Assembly (NCBI RefSeq): GCF_024758725.1
Contig: NZ_CP096972.1
Location: forward strand, 2,462,001 to 2,526,000
Length of the DNA stretch: 64,000 nucleotides
From: Sphingomonas sp. SUN039
GTDB lineage: Bacteria > Pseudomonadota > Alphaproteobacteria > Sphingomonadales > Sphingomonadaceae
Reading direction: 5' to 3'
Made by a program: the position numbers and the translations under genes. Each line of letters starts with the position of its first letter. The stretch's first letter is position 1. The notes under the pieces are model-generated. The model saw only the letters and a program-made list of their open reading frames with translations. It was not told where the DNA came from and did no database searches. Shown piece by piece: positions 33,103-40,472 of the stretch.

Positions 33103-33548
33103 TCGTCCGGCCCGCACAACCAGCCGACGCCGCACGCTGGCAATCGCTGCGCGCTATCCTCTGGCATGACGACGATCCCGACGACCACCGCGCCGAAATC
33201 GCGACCTATTTCACCGCGTCGAACCCTGAGCAGGCTGCGTTCATGGCCGTCAGTGATGGCGGCGACATTATCGGCTTTGCCGAGGCGGCGTTGCGGCACG
33301 ATTATGTCGAGGCGTGCGACACGTCACCTGTCGCCTATCTGGAGGGGATTTGTGTCGATCCCGCCGGACGGCTGAAGGGCGTCGGGCGCATGCTGGTCGA
33401 GGCCGTCGCCGATTGGGGCCGGGCGCAGGGCTGCACCGAATTTGCCTCGGATGCGCTGATCGAAGACGTCGAAAGCCATGCGTTCCACGCCGCCGTCGGC
33501 CTTGCCGAAACCGAGCGCGTGGTGTTTTTCAAAAGGGATTTGCAATGA
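33099..33548 (+). CDS. GNAT acetyltransferase, aminoglycoside 6'-N-acetyltransferase-like
   Basis: A 149-residue GNAT acetyltransferase closely resembling AAC(6')-I enzymes, which acetylate the 6'-amino group of aminoglycosides with acetyl-CoA. The pattern VRPAQPADAARWQSLRAILWHDDDPDDHRAEI, then AYLEGICVDPAGRLKGVGRMLV (acetyl-CoA binding), then GCTEFASDALIEDVESHAFHAAVGL and ETERVVFF follows that group along its length. GTG at 33099 overlaps the preceding stop, and the stop overlaps the GST gene. It looks like a resident chromosomal gene, since base composition matches its neighbours. Resistance activity is not proven by similarity. Confidence 0.85.
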   Translation: MIVRPAQPADAARWQSLRAILWHDDDPDDHRAEIATYFTASNPEQAAFMAVSDGGDIIGFAEAALRHDYVEACDTSPVAYLEGICVDPAGRLKGVGRMLVEAVADWGRAQGCTEFASDALIEDVESHAFHAAVGLAETERVVFFKRDLQ

Positions 33549-34192
33549 CCCTCGAACTCTTCGGACACCCCTTTTCGTCCTATACATGGAAGGCGCTGAT
33601 CCCGCTGTATGAAACCGGCACGCCCTTTGAATTCCGGGTGCTCGATGCGGAATTTCCAGAGAACGGTGCGGCGCTGGCGGCGCACTGGCCGGTGGGCAAG
33701 TTCCCCGTGCTGGTGGACGGCGGGAATGTCATCGTCGAATCGAGCATCATCGTCGAACATGTCGCGCCGCATTTCGTGCCCGACGACCGCGATGCCGCGC
33801 GCGAGGTGCGGATGCTCGACCGGATTTTCGACAATCATGTCATGAACATGATGCAGCAGGTCGTGCTCGCCGCCATCGTCCATGGCCGCGACTCCGATGA
33901 GGTAGCGAAGGCGCGCGCCACGTGCGCGACGGCGCTCGACAAAATCTATGGCTGGCTCGACGCACGGCTGGCCGGGCGGACCTGGGCGGCAGGCGACGAC
34001 TTCGGTCTCGCCGATTGTGCGGGCGCGCCCTCGCTGTTCTACGCCGACTGGGTGCACCCCATTGCCCCAGAATTCGCCACACTGCGCGCCTATCGCGCCC
34101 GCTTGCTCGCGCGGCCGTCGATGGCGCGCTGTGTCGACGGCGCGCGCCCCTATCGCCATTATTTCCCGCTCGGCGCACCCGACCGCGATTAA
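33545..34192 (+). CDS. Glutathione S-transferase family protein
   Basis: A 215-residue GST. The thioredoxin-like N-terminal domain (about 1-80) reads MTLELFGHPFSSYTWKALIPLYETG, with a likely catalytic serine in SSYTWK, and GKFPVLVDGGNVIVESSIIVEH, with the cis-proline and the E-S motif that binds glutathione. The helical C-terminal domain has TWAAGDDFGLADCAGAPSLFYADW. ATG at 33545 overlaps the AAC(6')-like stop. Together with the VOC genes it supports a detoxification role for the run controlled by TetR. Confidence 0.92.
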   Translation: MTLELFGHPFSSYTWKALIPLYETGTPFEFRVLDAEFPENGAALAAHWPVGKFPVLVDGGNVIVESSIIVEHVAPHFVPDDRDAAREVRMLDRIFDNHVMNMMQQVVLAAIVHGRDSDEVAKARATCATALDKIYGWLDARLAGRTWAAGDDFGLADCAGAPSLFYADWVHPIAPEFATLRAYRARLLARPSMARCVDGARPYRHYFPLGAPDRD

Positions 34193-34203
34193 GGAGACCA
34201 AGG

Positions 34204-34644
34204 ATGAGTAACGAACTGAGTGTCACCCGCTTCATCGCGGCACCGCCGGCCGAAGTGTGGTCGGTCATGACCGACCGCATCGAGGAATGGTGGTGCCCGA
34301 CACCCTGGCGCGCCGAGTTCTCGACGCTCGAACGGCGCGCGGGCGGCACCTCGACCTGCACGATGTACGGTCCCGACGGCGAAGTGCACCCGCACCCCGG
34401 CACGGTGCTGGCATGGGACGAGGGGCGGCGCTTTGCCTTTACCGACGCGATCGTCGGCGACCTCGAACCGGCCGGACCGTTCATGATCGGCATATGGTCG
34501 GTCGCCCCCGAAGGCGAGGGCACACGCTACGCGGCGGTCGCGCGCCACTGGACCGAGGAGGCGTCGAAGAACCACGCCGATATGGGCTTCGACCAGGGCT
34601 GGGGTGCCTGCGCCGACCAGTTGAAGGCGCTCTGCGAAGCATGA
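34204..34644 (+). CDS. SRPBCC/AHSA1 domain protein
   Basis: A 146-residue START-fold (SRPBCC, AHSA1-like) protein with a hydrophobic ligand cavity. It begins LSVTRFIAAPPAEVWSVMTDRIEEWWCP, as the family does, and includes RRAGGTSTCTMYGPDG and VARHWTEEASKNHADMGFDQGWGACADQLK near the C-terminus. AAGGAGACCAAGG precedes the ATG at 34204. AHSA1-like proteins often accompany VOC and DUF1428 genes. Ligand unknown. Confidence 0.9.
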   Translation: MSNELSVTRFIAAPPAEVWSVMTDRIEEWWCPTPWRAEFSTLERRAGGTSTCTMYGPDGEVHPHPGTVLAWDEGRRFAFTDAIVGDLEPAGPFMIGIWSVAPEGEGTRYAAVARHWTEEASKNHADMGFDQGWGACADQLKALCEA

Positions 34645-35150
34645 CGAGCTATGTCGCGCTGCTCCGCGCGGTGAACGTCGGGGGCACGGGCAAGCTGGCG
34701 ATGGCCGACCTGCGGGCCATGGGCGAAGCACTGGGCTTTGCGCGGGTGCGGACATTCATCGCCAGCGGCAATCTGTTGTTCGACAGCGACTTGCCGGAGG
34801 GCGAGGTCAAGGCGCAACTCGAGGCGCGGCTCGCCGTCTATGCGGGCAAGCGGGTGCCGGTGCTGGTCCGCAACGCTGCCGAACTGGCGGCCATCGTCGC
34901 CGCCGATCCCTTCCCCGACGCGCATGGCAGCCGGCACATGGTGTTTTTCTACGACGCGCCGCCGCCGCCCGACGTGATCGCTGAGTGCCGCGATATACAG
35001 GGCGAACGGCTTGCGCTGGGGACGCGCGAGCTATTCGTGGATTACGGCGAAGGTATCCGTTTCACCAAGCTCAAGATCGCGGGAAAGCAAGACCGCACCG
35101 GGCGGAACATGAACTCGGTGAAGAAGATGGCGACGTTGCTCAACGCCTGA
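34641..35150 (+). CDS. DUF1697 family protein
   Basis: A 169-residue DUF1697 protein of unknown function. It starts MTSYVALLRAVNVGGTGKLAMADLRAMGEALGF and contains VRTFIASGNLLFDS, both strong family signatures, and ends with a conserved basic segment (GRNMNSVKKMATLLN). ATG at 34641 overlaps the stop of the AHSA1 gene, so it closes the long run that starts with tetR at 29017. Confidence 0.92.
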   Translation: MTSYVALLRAVNVGGTGKLAMADLRAMGEALGFARVRTFIASGNLLFDSDLPEGEVKAQLEARLAVYAGKRVPVLVRNAAELAAIVAADPFPDAHGSRHMVFFYDAPPPPDVIAECRDIQGERLALGTRELFVDYGEGIRFTKLKIAGKQDRTGRNMNSVKKMATLLNA

Positions 35151-35171
35151 ACCGGGGCATGCACCCGAAGC

Positions 35172-35205
35172 TTGACATTTAATTCCTATTCGTGTAATAG
35201 GAATT
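35172..35205 (+). promoter_or_regulatory. Promoter covered by a perfect palindrome, possibly leaderless transcript
   Basis: TTGACA (35172-35177), 17-bp spacer and TAATAG (35195-35200). A perfect inverted repeat with arms AATTCCTATT (35181-35190) and AATAGGAATT (35196-35205) around CGTGT overlaps the spacer and -10. The start codon at 35210 would lie within a few bases of the transcription start. This is a clear repressor-operator layout, but no regulator gene is adjacent. Confidence 0.65.
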
Positions 35206-35209
35206 CCAG

Positions 35210-35788
35210 ATGAGCGATCCGGACGTCATGCCCGTTTCGTATCCCGGCCACCCGGTCCGGATCGCGCTCTCCCGTTACATCATCGGCCCCGAAGACGCGG
35301 CGCTGTCGTTCACGCAGCGGCTTGCGCGCGAGAACGGCTGGACGGCGGTGCGGGCTGCGCGGGTGATCGAGGAATACCGGCGCTTCTGCTTCCTTGCCGT
35401 CGTGGCTGCGCATCCGGTCACCCCGTCGGACGCAGTCGACCAAGCCTGGCATCTGCATCTGACCTACAGCCGCGACTATTGGGAGCGGTTCTGCCCCGAC
35501 GTGCTCGGCCGTCCGCTCCACCATGGCCCGACGGCAGGCGGCGGGGCGGAGCAGGCACGTTATTTCGACCAATATGCCGACACGCTCAAAAGCTACGAAA
35601 GCGTGTTCGGCGAAAGCCCGCCGCCCGATCTGTGGCCCTCGGCGGACCGGCGGCTGAACGACGATCCGCGCGCGCGGCGGATCCATCCGCGCGACGGGAT
35701 CGTCATCCGTAAATCCATCCTGATTGCCCTGCTCGCGCTGGCGGCGCTGGCGGGCGGTGTGTGCGTGTTTCTCTGGCAAGGAGCATAG
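35210..35788 (+). CDS. Glycine-rich-domain-protein-like (GRDP) protein with C-terminal anchor
   Basis: A 192-residue protein resembling the GRDP-like family (PF07173-type). Signatures: EEYRRFCFLAVVAAHPVTPSDAVDQAWHLHLTYSRDYW, then LGRPLHHGPTAGG, with several conserved histidines that could bind metal, then YADTLKSYESVFGESPPPDLWP. A single C-terminal transmembrane helix (SILIALLALAALAGGVCVFLW, about residues 168-188) anchors it. The ATG is 5 bp after the palindrome-covered promoter. It is followed 2 bp later by the TIGR04222 membrane protein, forming a two-gene unit. Function unknown. Confidence 0.72.
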   Translation: MSDPDVMPVSYPGHPVRIALSRYIIGPEDAALSFTQRLARENGWTAVRAARVIEEYRRFCFLAVVAAHPVTPSDAVDQAWHLHLTYSRDYWERFCPDVLGRPLHHGPTAGGGAEQARYFDQYADTLKSYESVFGESPPPDLWPSADRRLNDDPRARRIHPRDGIVIRKSILIALLALAALAGGVCVFLWQGA

Positions 35789-35790
35789 TC

Positions 35791-36636
35791 ATGGGGCTCG
35801 GCCCTTTCGATCTGACCGGCGGACCGTTCCTGATCCTCTACCTCGTGCTGCTGGTGGCAGCGGTGGTGGCGGGCTTCGTCATTCCCGTCCGCCTGCGTCC
35901 GCCGGGGCGCGCGCAGGACATTGCCGACCCCGACATGCTGGCGGTGCTGGCGGGCGGCAAGGGGCGCTTCGTCGAGGCGCTGGTCGCGCGGCTGCTGGCG
36001 CGCGGGGCGCTGGTCATCCTCGGGCGCAGTGGCTTTGCCGCAAAGGCAGGCGCAAGCGGCAACACCGCCGCCGAACAGCGGGTGCTCGCGCTGTCCGCAC
36101 CGATCAAATGGACGACCATCCAGACGCAAATCGCCGATTACGCCGAACCCGTCGCGCGCAAGCTGGCGGGCAGCGGGCTGTACATGACCGATGAGGAGGC
36201 CGCGCGGACCCGCTGGTGGCAGACATTGCCTTATGTGCTGCTGATCGGGTTCGGCACGGTCAAGCTGATGGTCGGCGAGGCGCGTGGCAAACCGGTCGGG
36301 TTCTTGATCGGCCTGCTGGTGGTCACGGCGGTGTTCGCCGCGATCCGCTGGTTCAGGATCGACCGCCGGACGCAAGCCGCGCACGGCGCGCTGGCCGATG
36401 CCGCCAGCCGTAACGAAAGGCTGAAGCGCGCACCGACATCGAGCGAGATCGGCACGGCAGTCGCGCTGTTCGGCACCGGCGTGCTGGCGGGATCGGCATG
36501 GAGCGACCTCCACAGGATGCGCTCGGCAGGCAGCGGCGACGGCGGCAGTTCGTCGTCGGGCGATGGCGGCAGCAGCGGTTGCGGCGTTGGGGGAAGCGGT
36601 TGCGGCGGCGGGGGATGCGGCGGCTGCGGGAGTTAG
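35791..36636 (+). CDS. TIGR04222 domain membrane protein with Gly/Cys-rich tail
   Basis: A 281-residue membrane protein of the TIGR04222 type. An N-terminal helix (FLILYLVLLVAAVVAGFVI, about 12-31) precedes a soluble domain with DPDMLAVLAGGKGRFVEALVARLLARGAL. Two further helices occur near residues 145-180 and a weak one near 225. The last 50 residues are glycine, serine and cysteine rich (SGCGVGGSGCGGGGCGGCGS contains five cysteines). AAGGAGCATAGTC precedes ATG 35791. A strong intrinsic terminator follows. The tail resembles metal-binding or peptide-precursor-like low-complexity ends; its role is unknown. Confidence 0.72.
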   Translation: MGLGPFDLTGGPFLILYLVLLVAAVVAGFVIPVRLRPPGRAQDIADPDMLAVLAGGKGRFVEALVARLLARGALVILGRSGFAAKAGASGNTAAEQRVLALSAPIKWTTIQTQIADYAEPVARKLAGSGLYMTDEEAARTRWWQTLPYVLLIGFGTVKLMVGEARGKPVGFLIGLLVVTAVFAAIRWFRIDRRTQAAHGALADAASRNERLKRAPTSSEIGTAVALFGTGVLAGSAWSDLHRMRSAGSGDGGSSSSGDGGSSGCGVGGSGCGGGGCGGCGS

Positions 36637-36666
36637 GGCGGGATGACATAACCCCGCCCTTTTCTT
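36636..36666 (+). terminator. Intrinsic terminator after TIGR04222 gene
   Basis: GGGCGGG and CCCGCCC form a 7-bp GC stem around ATGACATAAC, followed directly by TTTTCTTC. It starts at the last base of the TIGR04222 stop codon, so it closes the two-gene unit that begins at 35210. Confidence 0.75.
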
Positions 36667-36721
36667 CGCACGCCAGCGGACCGGCAACGCTTCGGCAAGG
36701 ATTGCCGATTAGCTTGCAGCA

Positions 36722-37717
36722 ATGAGCTTCTGGAAGCTTCTCTTCGCCGTCATCCTCCTGCCGATTTGCGCGGTCCAAGCCGCGACGCCGGGCGGCGAAC
36801 TCGGCACGCGCAAGGCAATCCTCGACGCCACGGGACAAGCTGCGACCGCGCGCGATTTTGCCCGGCTGAGCGCACTCGAAACCGACTATGCGACGCATCG
36901 GGTCCGCACGCCCAGCGGCACGTGGAAGCTTGCGCTGTTTCATGCCCAGCTCCGCTACGCGGCAAAGGGCAAGCAGATTGAGGGATCGTGCGACAATGAC
37001 GCGGCGCGCTTCCTTGCCGACTGGCGCGCGGCGACGCCCGATGCACCGGGACCGTCGATCGTCGGGGCGGCCGTCCTTGTCGATCGCGCCTGGTGCCTGC
37101 GTGGATCGGGGACGGCGGCGCAGGTCGATCCCGCCGCATGGCCGAAAGTGGCCGCCGCCGTCGCCGAAGCGCATGCCCTGCTCGCCGCGAACAAGCGCGT
37201 CGCCTCCGCCGATCCCGAATATTATGCCGTCATGGCGGAGATTTACCTGTTGCAGGGCCGCGACAAGGCGGCGTTTCGGCGAATGCTCGACGAGGCGACG
37301 GCGCGCGAACCGGCCTATTGGCCGCTCTATTTCAACGCCTTTCAATATTATCAGCCGCAATGGTTCGGCAGCTATGCCGAAGTCGATGCGCTCGCCCGTT
37401 TCGCCGCCGAACGGTCGAGCGCGGTCGAGGGCACCGGCGGCTATGCGCGCTTCTATTGGCACCTCGACCAGTGCAACTGCCTGCGCCGGTCGGAGATCGA
37501 CTGGCCGACGATGAAGACCGCCATGGCCGATGTGGCTGTGCGTTATCCCGACGACTGGAACTTCGCGAATTTTGCGAAGATTGCCTGCCGCATGGGCGAC
37601 GGGAGCGAGGCCGGTGTCTATCTTGGCAAGCTCGGGAGCGACGGCGATGCCGCATGGACCGAACCTGTCGAACACGCAGTGTGCCGCCAGCTCGCGGCGA
37701 GGTCCGCAGCGCACTGA
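36722..37717 (+). CDS. Exported protein of unknown function
   Basis: A 331-residue protein with a signal peptide (MSFWKLLFAVILLPICAVQA). The mature part is helical with TPR-like repeats (AVMAEIYLLQGRDKAAFRRMLDEATAREPAYWPLYFNAFQYY). It resembles DUF4034-type proteins, but only loosely. Several cysteines could pair in the periplasm (SCDND, WCLRG, QCNCLRR, KIACRM, HAVCRQ). It is monocistronic, after the terminator of the preceding unit, and convergent with the DnaJ-domain gene five bases away. Confidence 0.8.
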   Translation: MSFWKLLFAVILLPICAVQAATPGGELGTRKAILDATGQAATARDFARLSALETDYATHRVRTPSGTWKLALFHAQLRYAAKGKQIEGSCDNDAARFLADWRAATPDAPGPSIVGAAVLVDRAWCLRGSGTAAQVDPAAWPKVAAAVAEAHALLAANKRVASADPEYYAVMAEIYLLQGRDKAAFRRMLDEATAREPAYWPLYFNAFQYYQPQWFGSYAEVDALARFAAERSSAVEGTGGYARFYWHLDQCNCLRRSEIDWPTMKTAMADVAVRYPDDWNFANFAKIACRMGDGSEAGVYLGKLGSDGDAAWTEPVEHAVCRQLAARSAAH

Positions 37718-37722
37718 GCCCT

Positions 37723-38307
37723 TCAAGCAAATGCCGCTGCGCCCTTCAGCCGCTGATAGGCGGCTATGACCTCGGTCAGCGACTTCTCATGACTGCGGTC
37801 GCCGCCATTGCGGTCGGGGTGGTAACGGCGGACGAGGTCGGAATAGCGGGTACGGAGCGCACGGCGGTCCGCGTCGATGTCGAGGCCCAAAGTTTTCAGG
37901 TCGCGGCGCTGTTCGCCTGACAGCGCGCGGCCGTCCTTGCGCTCCACAGGCGCGCCACGGCGGAAGCGGCCCGAAATCGCGTCGAGCGGGTCGGTGAAGT
38001 CGGCCCAACTCGGTGGGCGGTCGGCCCCGCCGGTGGAGAAGGCGCGTGTTTCGCGCTCCCAGCCCGCCATCGGACGCTGCTGTTCCTCGATCTCGTCGGG
38101 GGTCATGCCCGTGAAATAGTTATACTTCGCATTGAACTCGCGGACATGGTCGAGGCACAGCCAGCGCCACGACCCCGGCCCGTCGAAGTTTCCGGGCGAC
38201 ATCGGCGCGCGGAATTCGCCGGGCTCGCTGCATCCTGGCTCGCTGCACGGCGCATCGCGCTCGATGCGGCCGTGGAAACGGGTTCGGGAGCGGAATGCGT
38301 CGGTCAC
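37723..38307 (-). CDS. DnaJ domain protein (J-domain at C-terminus)
   Basis: A 194-residue protein with a J domain at its C-terminus (about residues 130-190). The HPD motif is in RRYHPDRNGGD, preceded by DADRRALRTRYSDLV. The N-terminal part has CSEPGCSEPGEFRAP and WRWLCLDHVREFNAKYNYF, with three cysteines and a histidine that could bind zinc. This type lies next to bolA in many alphaproteobacteria. GTG at 38307 overlaps the stop of the upstream gene. It would stimulate an Hsp70 ATPase, by family. Confidence 0.9.
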   Translation of the reverse strand: MTDAFRSRTRFHGRIERDAPCSEPGCSEPGEFRAPMSPGNFDGPGSWRWLCLDHVREFNAKYNYFTGMTPDEIEEQQRPMAGWERETRAFSTGGADRPPSWADFTDPLDAISGRFRRGAPVERKDGRALSGEQRRDLKTLGLDIDADRRALRTRYSDLVRRYHPDRNGGDRSHEKSLTEVIAAYQRLKGAAAFA

Positions 38308-38810
38308 GCGACTTGCCAGTCATAACGGATGGCATGACCGACAGGGGCGTTCGCCCACCCCGTATGAAGCTCCCGAACCTGCGCCATGATCGCCAATATT
38401 GTCGCGTCGTCCAGCGGGGGCAATGCCACGAACGAACTCTCGCACGCCACCCGCGCGATGTCGCGCAGCGTGGCCGGGTCAGCTCCATTGTCCCACAACG
38501 CGGCTTCGAAACATTCGACCAGCCGCTCGGCTTGCAGCAGTTCGACGATCTGCGGCGCTGGCGGATGGGCGCGGCTCGCACTGGCGTGTCCAGCTTGCTT
38601 CGCCAGATTTTGAATTTCCCCGGGATCGACGCCATCGGCAACCAAGCCCCAGAATCCCCGGCGAAGACCGAGTGCGCGTTCGACGATGAAATGGACGGCA
38701 TCGTGCGGCACGCTGCCCTTTTTCGGGAAGCGCGTTTCGACGGGCGGGCAGTCCGGGCGGTCGATCAGGATGCGGTCGTGGTCGCGCTGCTTGGTAATCG
38801 TCACGATCAT
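38304..38810 (-). CDS. Conserved hypothetical protein
   Basis: A 168-residue soluble protein. Its N-terminal half shows regular beta strands (MIVTITKQRDHDRILIDRPD; VETRFPKKGSVPHDAVHFIVE), a layout seen in several uncharacterised proteobacterial proteins, but no named domain was recognised. ATG at 38810 is 38 bp from the divergent bolA-like gene. The stop overlaps the GTG of the DnaJ-domain gene, so the two are translationally coupled. Confidence 0.75.
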   Translation of the reverse strand: MIVTITKQRDHDRILIDRPDCPPVETRFPKKGSVPHDAVHFIVERALGLRRGFWGLVADGVDPGEIQNLAKQAGHASASRAHPPAPQIVELLQAERLVECFEAALWDNGADPATLRDIARVACESSFVALPPLDDATILAIMAQVRELHTGWANAPVGHAIRYDWQVA

Positions 38811-38848
38811 CGCTTGAACATGGCAAGCGATGCGCCGAATGTTAAGCC

Positions 38849-39127
38849 ATGATGACCACCGGACCTGTCGCGCAGGAAATCGAGAACCGGCTGCGCGCCG
38901 CGCTCGCCCCCAACCGTCTGATCGTGTCGAACGACAGCGCCAAGCACAGCGGGCATAGCGGCGACGACGGGTCGGGCGAATCGCATTTCAGCGTGACGGT
39001 GGAAAGCGCGGCCTTCACCGGCGTCGGGCGGCTGGAGCGTCAGCGCATGGTCAACCGCGCGCTCGGCGACCTGCCGGGGCAACGGGTGCACGCGCTGGCT
39101 ATCAAGGCGATAGCACCGGGTGAATGA
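38849..39127 (+). CDS. BolA family protein
   Basis: A 92-residue BolA-fold protein. The pattern EIENRLRAALAPNRLIVSNDSAKHSGHSGDDG, then SHFSVTVESAAFTGVGRLERQRMVNRALGDL and RVHALAIKAIAPGE covers the whole family domain, including the C-terminal histidine that helps coordinate an iron-sulfur cluster with a monothiol glutaredoxin. Two ATGs (38849 and 38852) are possible. The stop overlaps the Nudix gene ATG. BolA proteins act in iron regulation and morphology. Confidence 0.92.
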   Translation: MMTTGPVAQEIENRLRAALAPNRLIVSNDSAKHSGHSGDDGSGESHFSVTVESAAFTGVGRLERQRMVNRALGDLPGQRVHALAIKAIAPGE

Positions 39128-39588
39128 CTGTCCGCGTTGCCCGCCCTGCCGCGCGGCTGCTCATCGTCGATGCCGAGCGCCGCGTGCTGATGTTCCACTT
39201 CACGCCCCCGAACGGCGCGGACTTCTGGGCGACGCCGGGCGGCGCGTGCGACCCGGGCGAGACCTACGCGCAAGCCGCGCGGCGCGAATTGATCGAGGAA
39301 ACGGGGATCGACGCCGACCCCGGCCCCGAAGTCGCCCAAAAGACAGCCGAATTCACGACCATCGAGGGACAGGATGTCAGCGCGGACGAGCGCTATTTCC
39401 TCGTCCGTGTTGCCGACCGCACGATTTCGGCAGACGGCTATACCGAACTCGAACGCCGCGTGATGACTGGACACCACTGGTGGACGCTCGACGAATTGCG
39501 CGAAACGCGGCAGACCGTGTTTCCCGAAGATCTGGCCGACCTTGTCGAGGCGAGCCTGAACGCAGCCGAGGATGCCAAAACGCGATGA
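39124..39588 (+). CDS. Nudix hydrolase
   Basis: A 154-residue Nudix hydrolase cleaving nucleoside-diphosphate-linked compounds. The Nudix box occupies about residues 40-62 (GGACDPGET...RRELIEETGID) with all catalytic glutamates. The N-terminal RLLIVDAERRVLMFHF strand pair is typical. The substrate cannot be predicted. ATG at 39124 overlaps the BolA stop, and the stop overlaps the next ATG, so bolA, nudix and the alpha/beta hydrolase form a coupled series. Confidence 0.92.
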   Translation: MTVRVARPAARLLIVDAERRVLMFHFTPPNGADFWATPGGACDPGETYAQAARRELIEETGIDADPGPEVAQKTAEFTTIEGQDVSADERYFLVRVADRTISADGYTELERRVMTGHHWWTLDELRETRQTVFPEDLADLVEASLNAAEDAKTR

Positions 39589-40472
39589 CTGCACTGACCA
39601 CCACCCGTTTTGCCCTGCCCACCGGCGTCGAGCTCGACGTCACCCATGGCGGCCCCGAGGATGCGCCTGCGATCTTCTTCCTCCACGGCTTTCCCGAATC
39701 GTCGCGGACGTGGCGGCATCAGCTGGCCGATCTGTCGCGCAACTACCGCGTGTTCGCGCCCGACCAGCGCGGCTTTGCGCGGTCTTCGAAACCGGCGGGG
39801 GTCGAGAGCTATACGCACGACAAGCCCGTTGCCGACCTGATCGCGCTGGCCGATGCGGTGGGCGTGGACAAGTTCACGATGGTCGGCCACGACTGGGGCG
39901 GCGCGATTGCCTGGGCGGTGGCGCTCGGCCATCCCGACCGGGTCGCGCGGCTCGCCATCGTCAACGCGCCGCACCCCTTCGTCTTTCAAAAGGCGATGTT
40001 CGACGACATCGGCCAGCGTGAGGCGTCGCAATATATCCGCGCCTTCCGCGTCCCCGGCATGGAGGACCATATCGGCGGCGACCTCGACAATTTCTTTCGC
40101 AAGACCTTCGGCGAGCATTTCTCGCTGAACGTGACCGCCGATGACAAAGCCGCCTATCTCGACGAATGGGGCCAGCCCGGCGCAGTCACCGCAATGCTCA
40201 ACTGGTATCGCGCGGCGACGATTATCGTCCCCGCCATGGACGAGACGCCGCAGCGCCCCGCCTTCCTCGACGCGCCCTTCCCGGTGCTCAAGATGCCGGT
40301 GCTGGTCGTCTGGGGGATGCAGGACAAGGCACTCACCCCGTCGCAACTCGTCGGCCTCGACGAACTGTGCGCCGACCTGCGCCTTGTGAAAGTGGCCGAC
40401 GCGGGCCATTTCATTACCTGGGAAAAGCCAGAGGCGGTGACCTCGGCATTGCGCGAGTTTCTCGATGGCTGA
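39585..40472 (+). CDS. Alpha/beta hydrolase, epoxide hydrolase or haloalkane dehalogenase-like
   Basis: A 295-residue alpha/beta hydrolase. The oxyanion motif is FFLHGFPESSRTWRHQ near residue 30, and the nucleophile aspartate is in VGHDWGGAIAW near 102, which points to the epoxide hydrolase/haloacid dehalogenase group rather than an esterase. The acid is probably in VVWGMQDKALTP, and the histidine is in ADAGHFITWEKP near 272. It overlaps the Nudix stop and the following aminopeptidase start. The precise reaction is not predictable. Confidence 0.88.
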   Translation: MTALTTTRFALPTGVELDVTHGGPEDAPAIFFLHGFPESSRTWRHQLADLSRNYRVFAPDQRGFARSSKPAGVESYTHDKPVADLIALADAVGVDKFTMVGHDWGGAIAWAVALGHPDRVARLAIVNAPHPFVFQKAMFDDIGQREASQYIRAFRVPGMEDHIGGDLDNFFRKTFGEHFSLNVTADDKAAYLDEWGQPGAVTAMLNWYRAATIIVPAMDETPQRPAFLDAPFPVLKMPVLVVWGMQDKALTPSQLVGLDELCADLRLVKVADAGHFITWEKPEAVTSALREFLDG

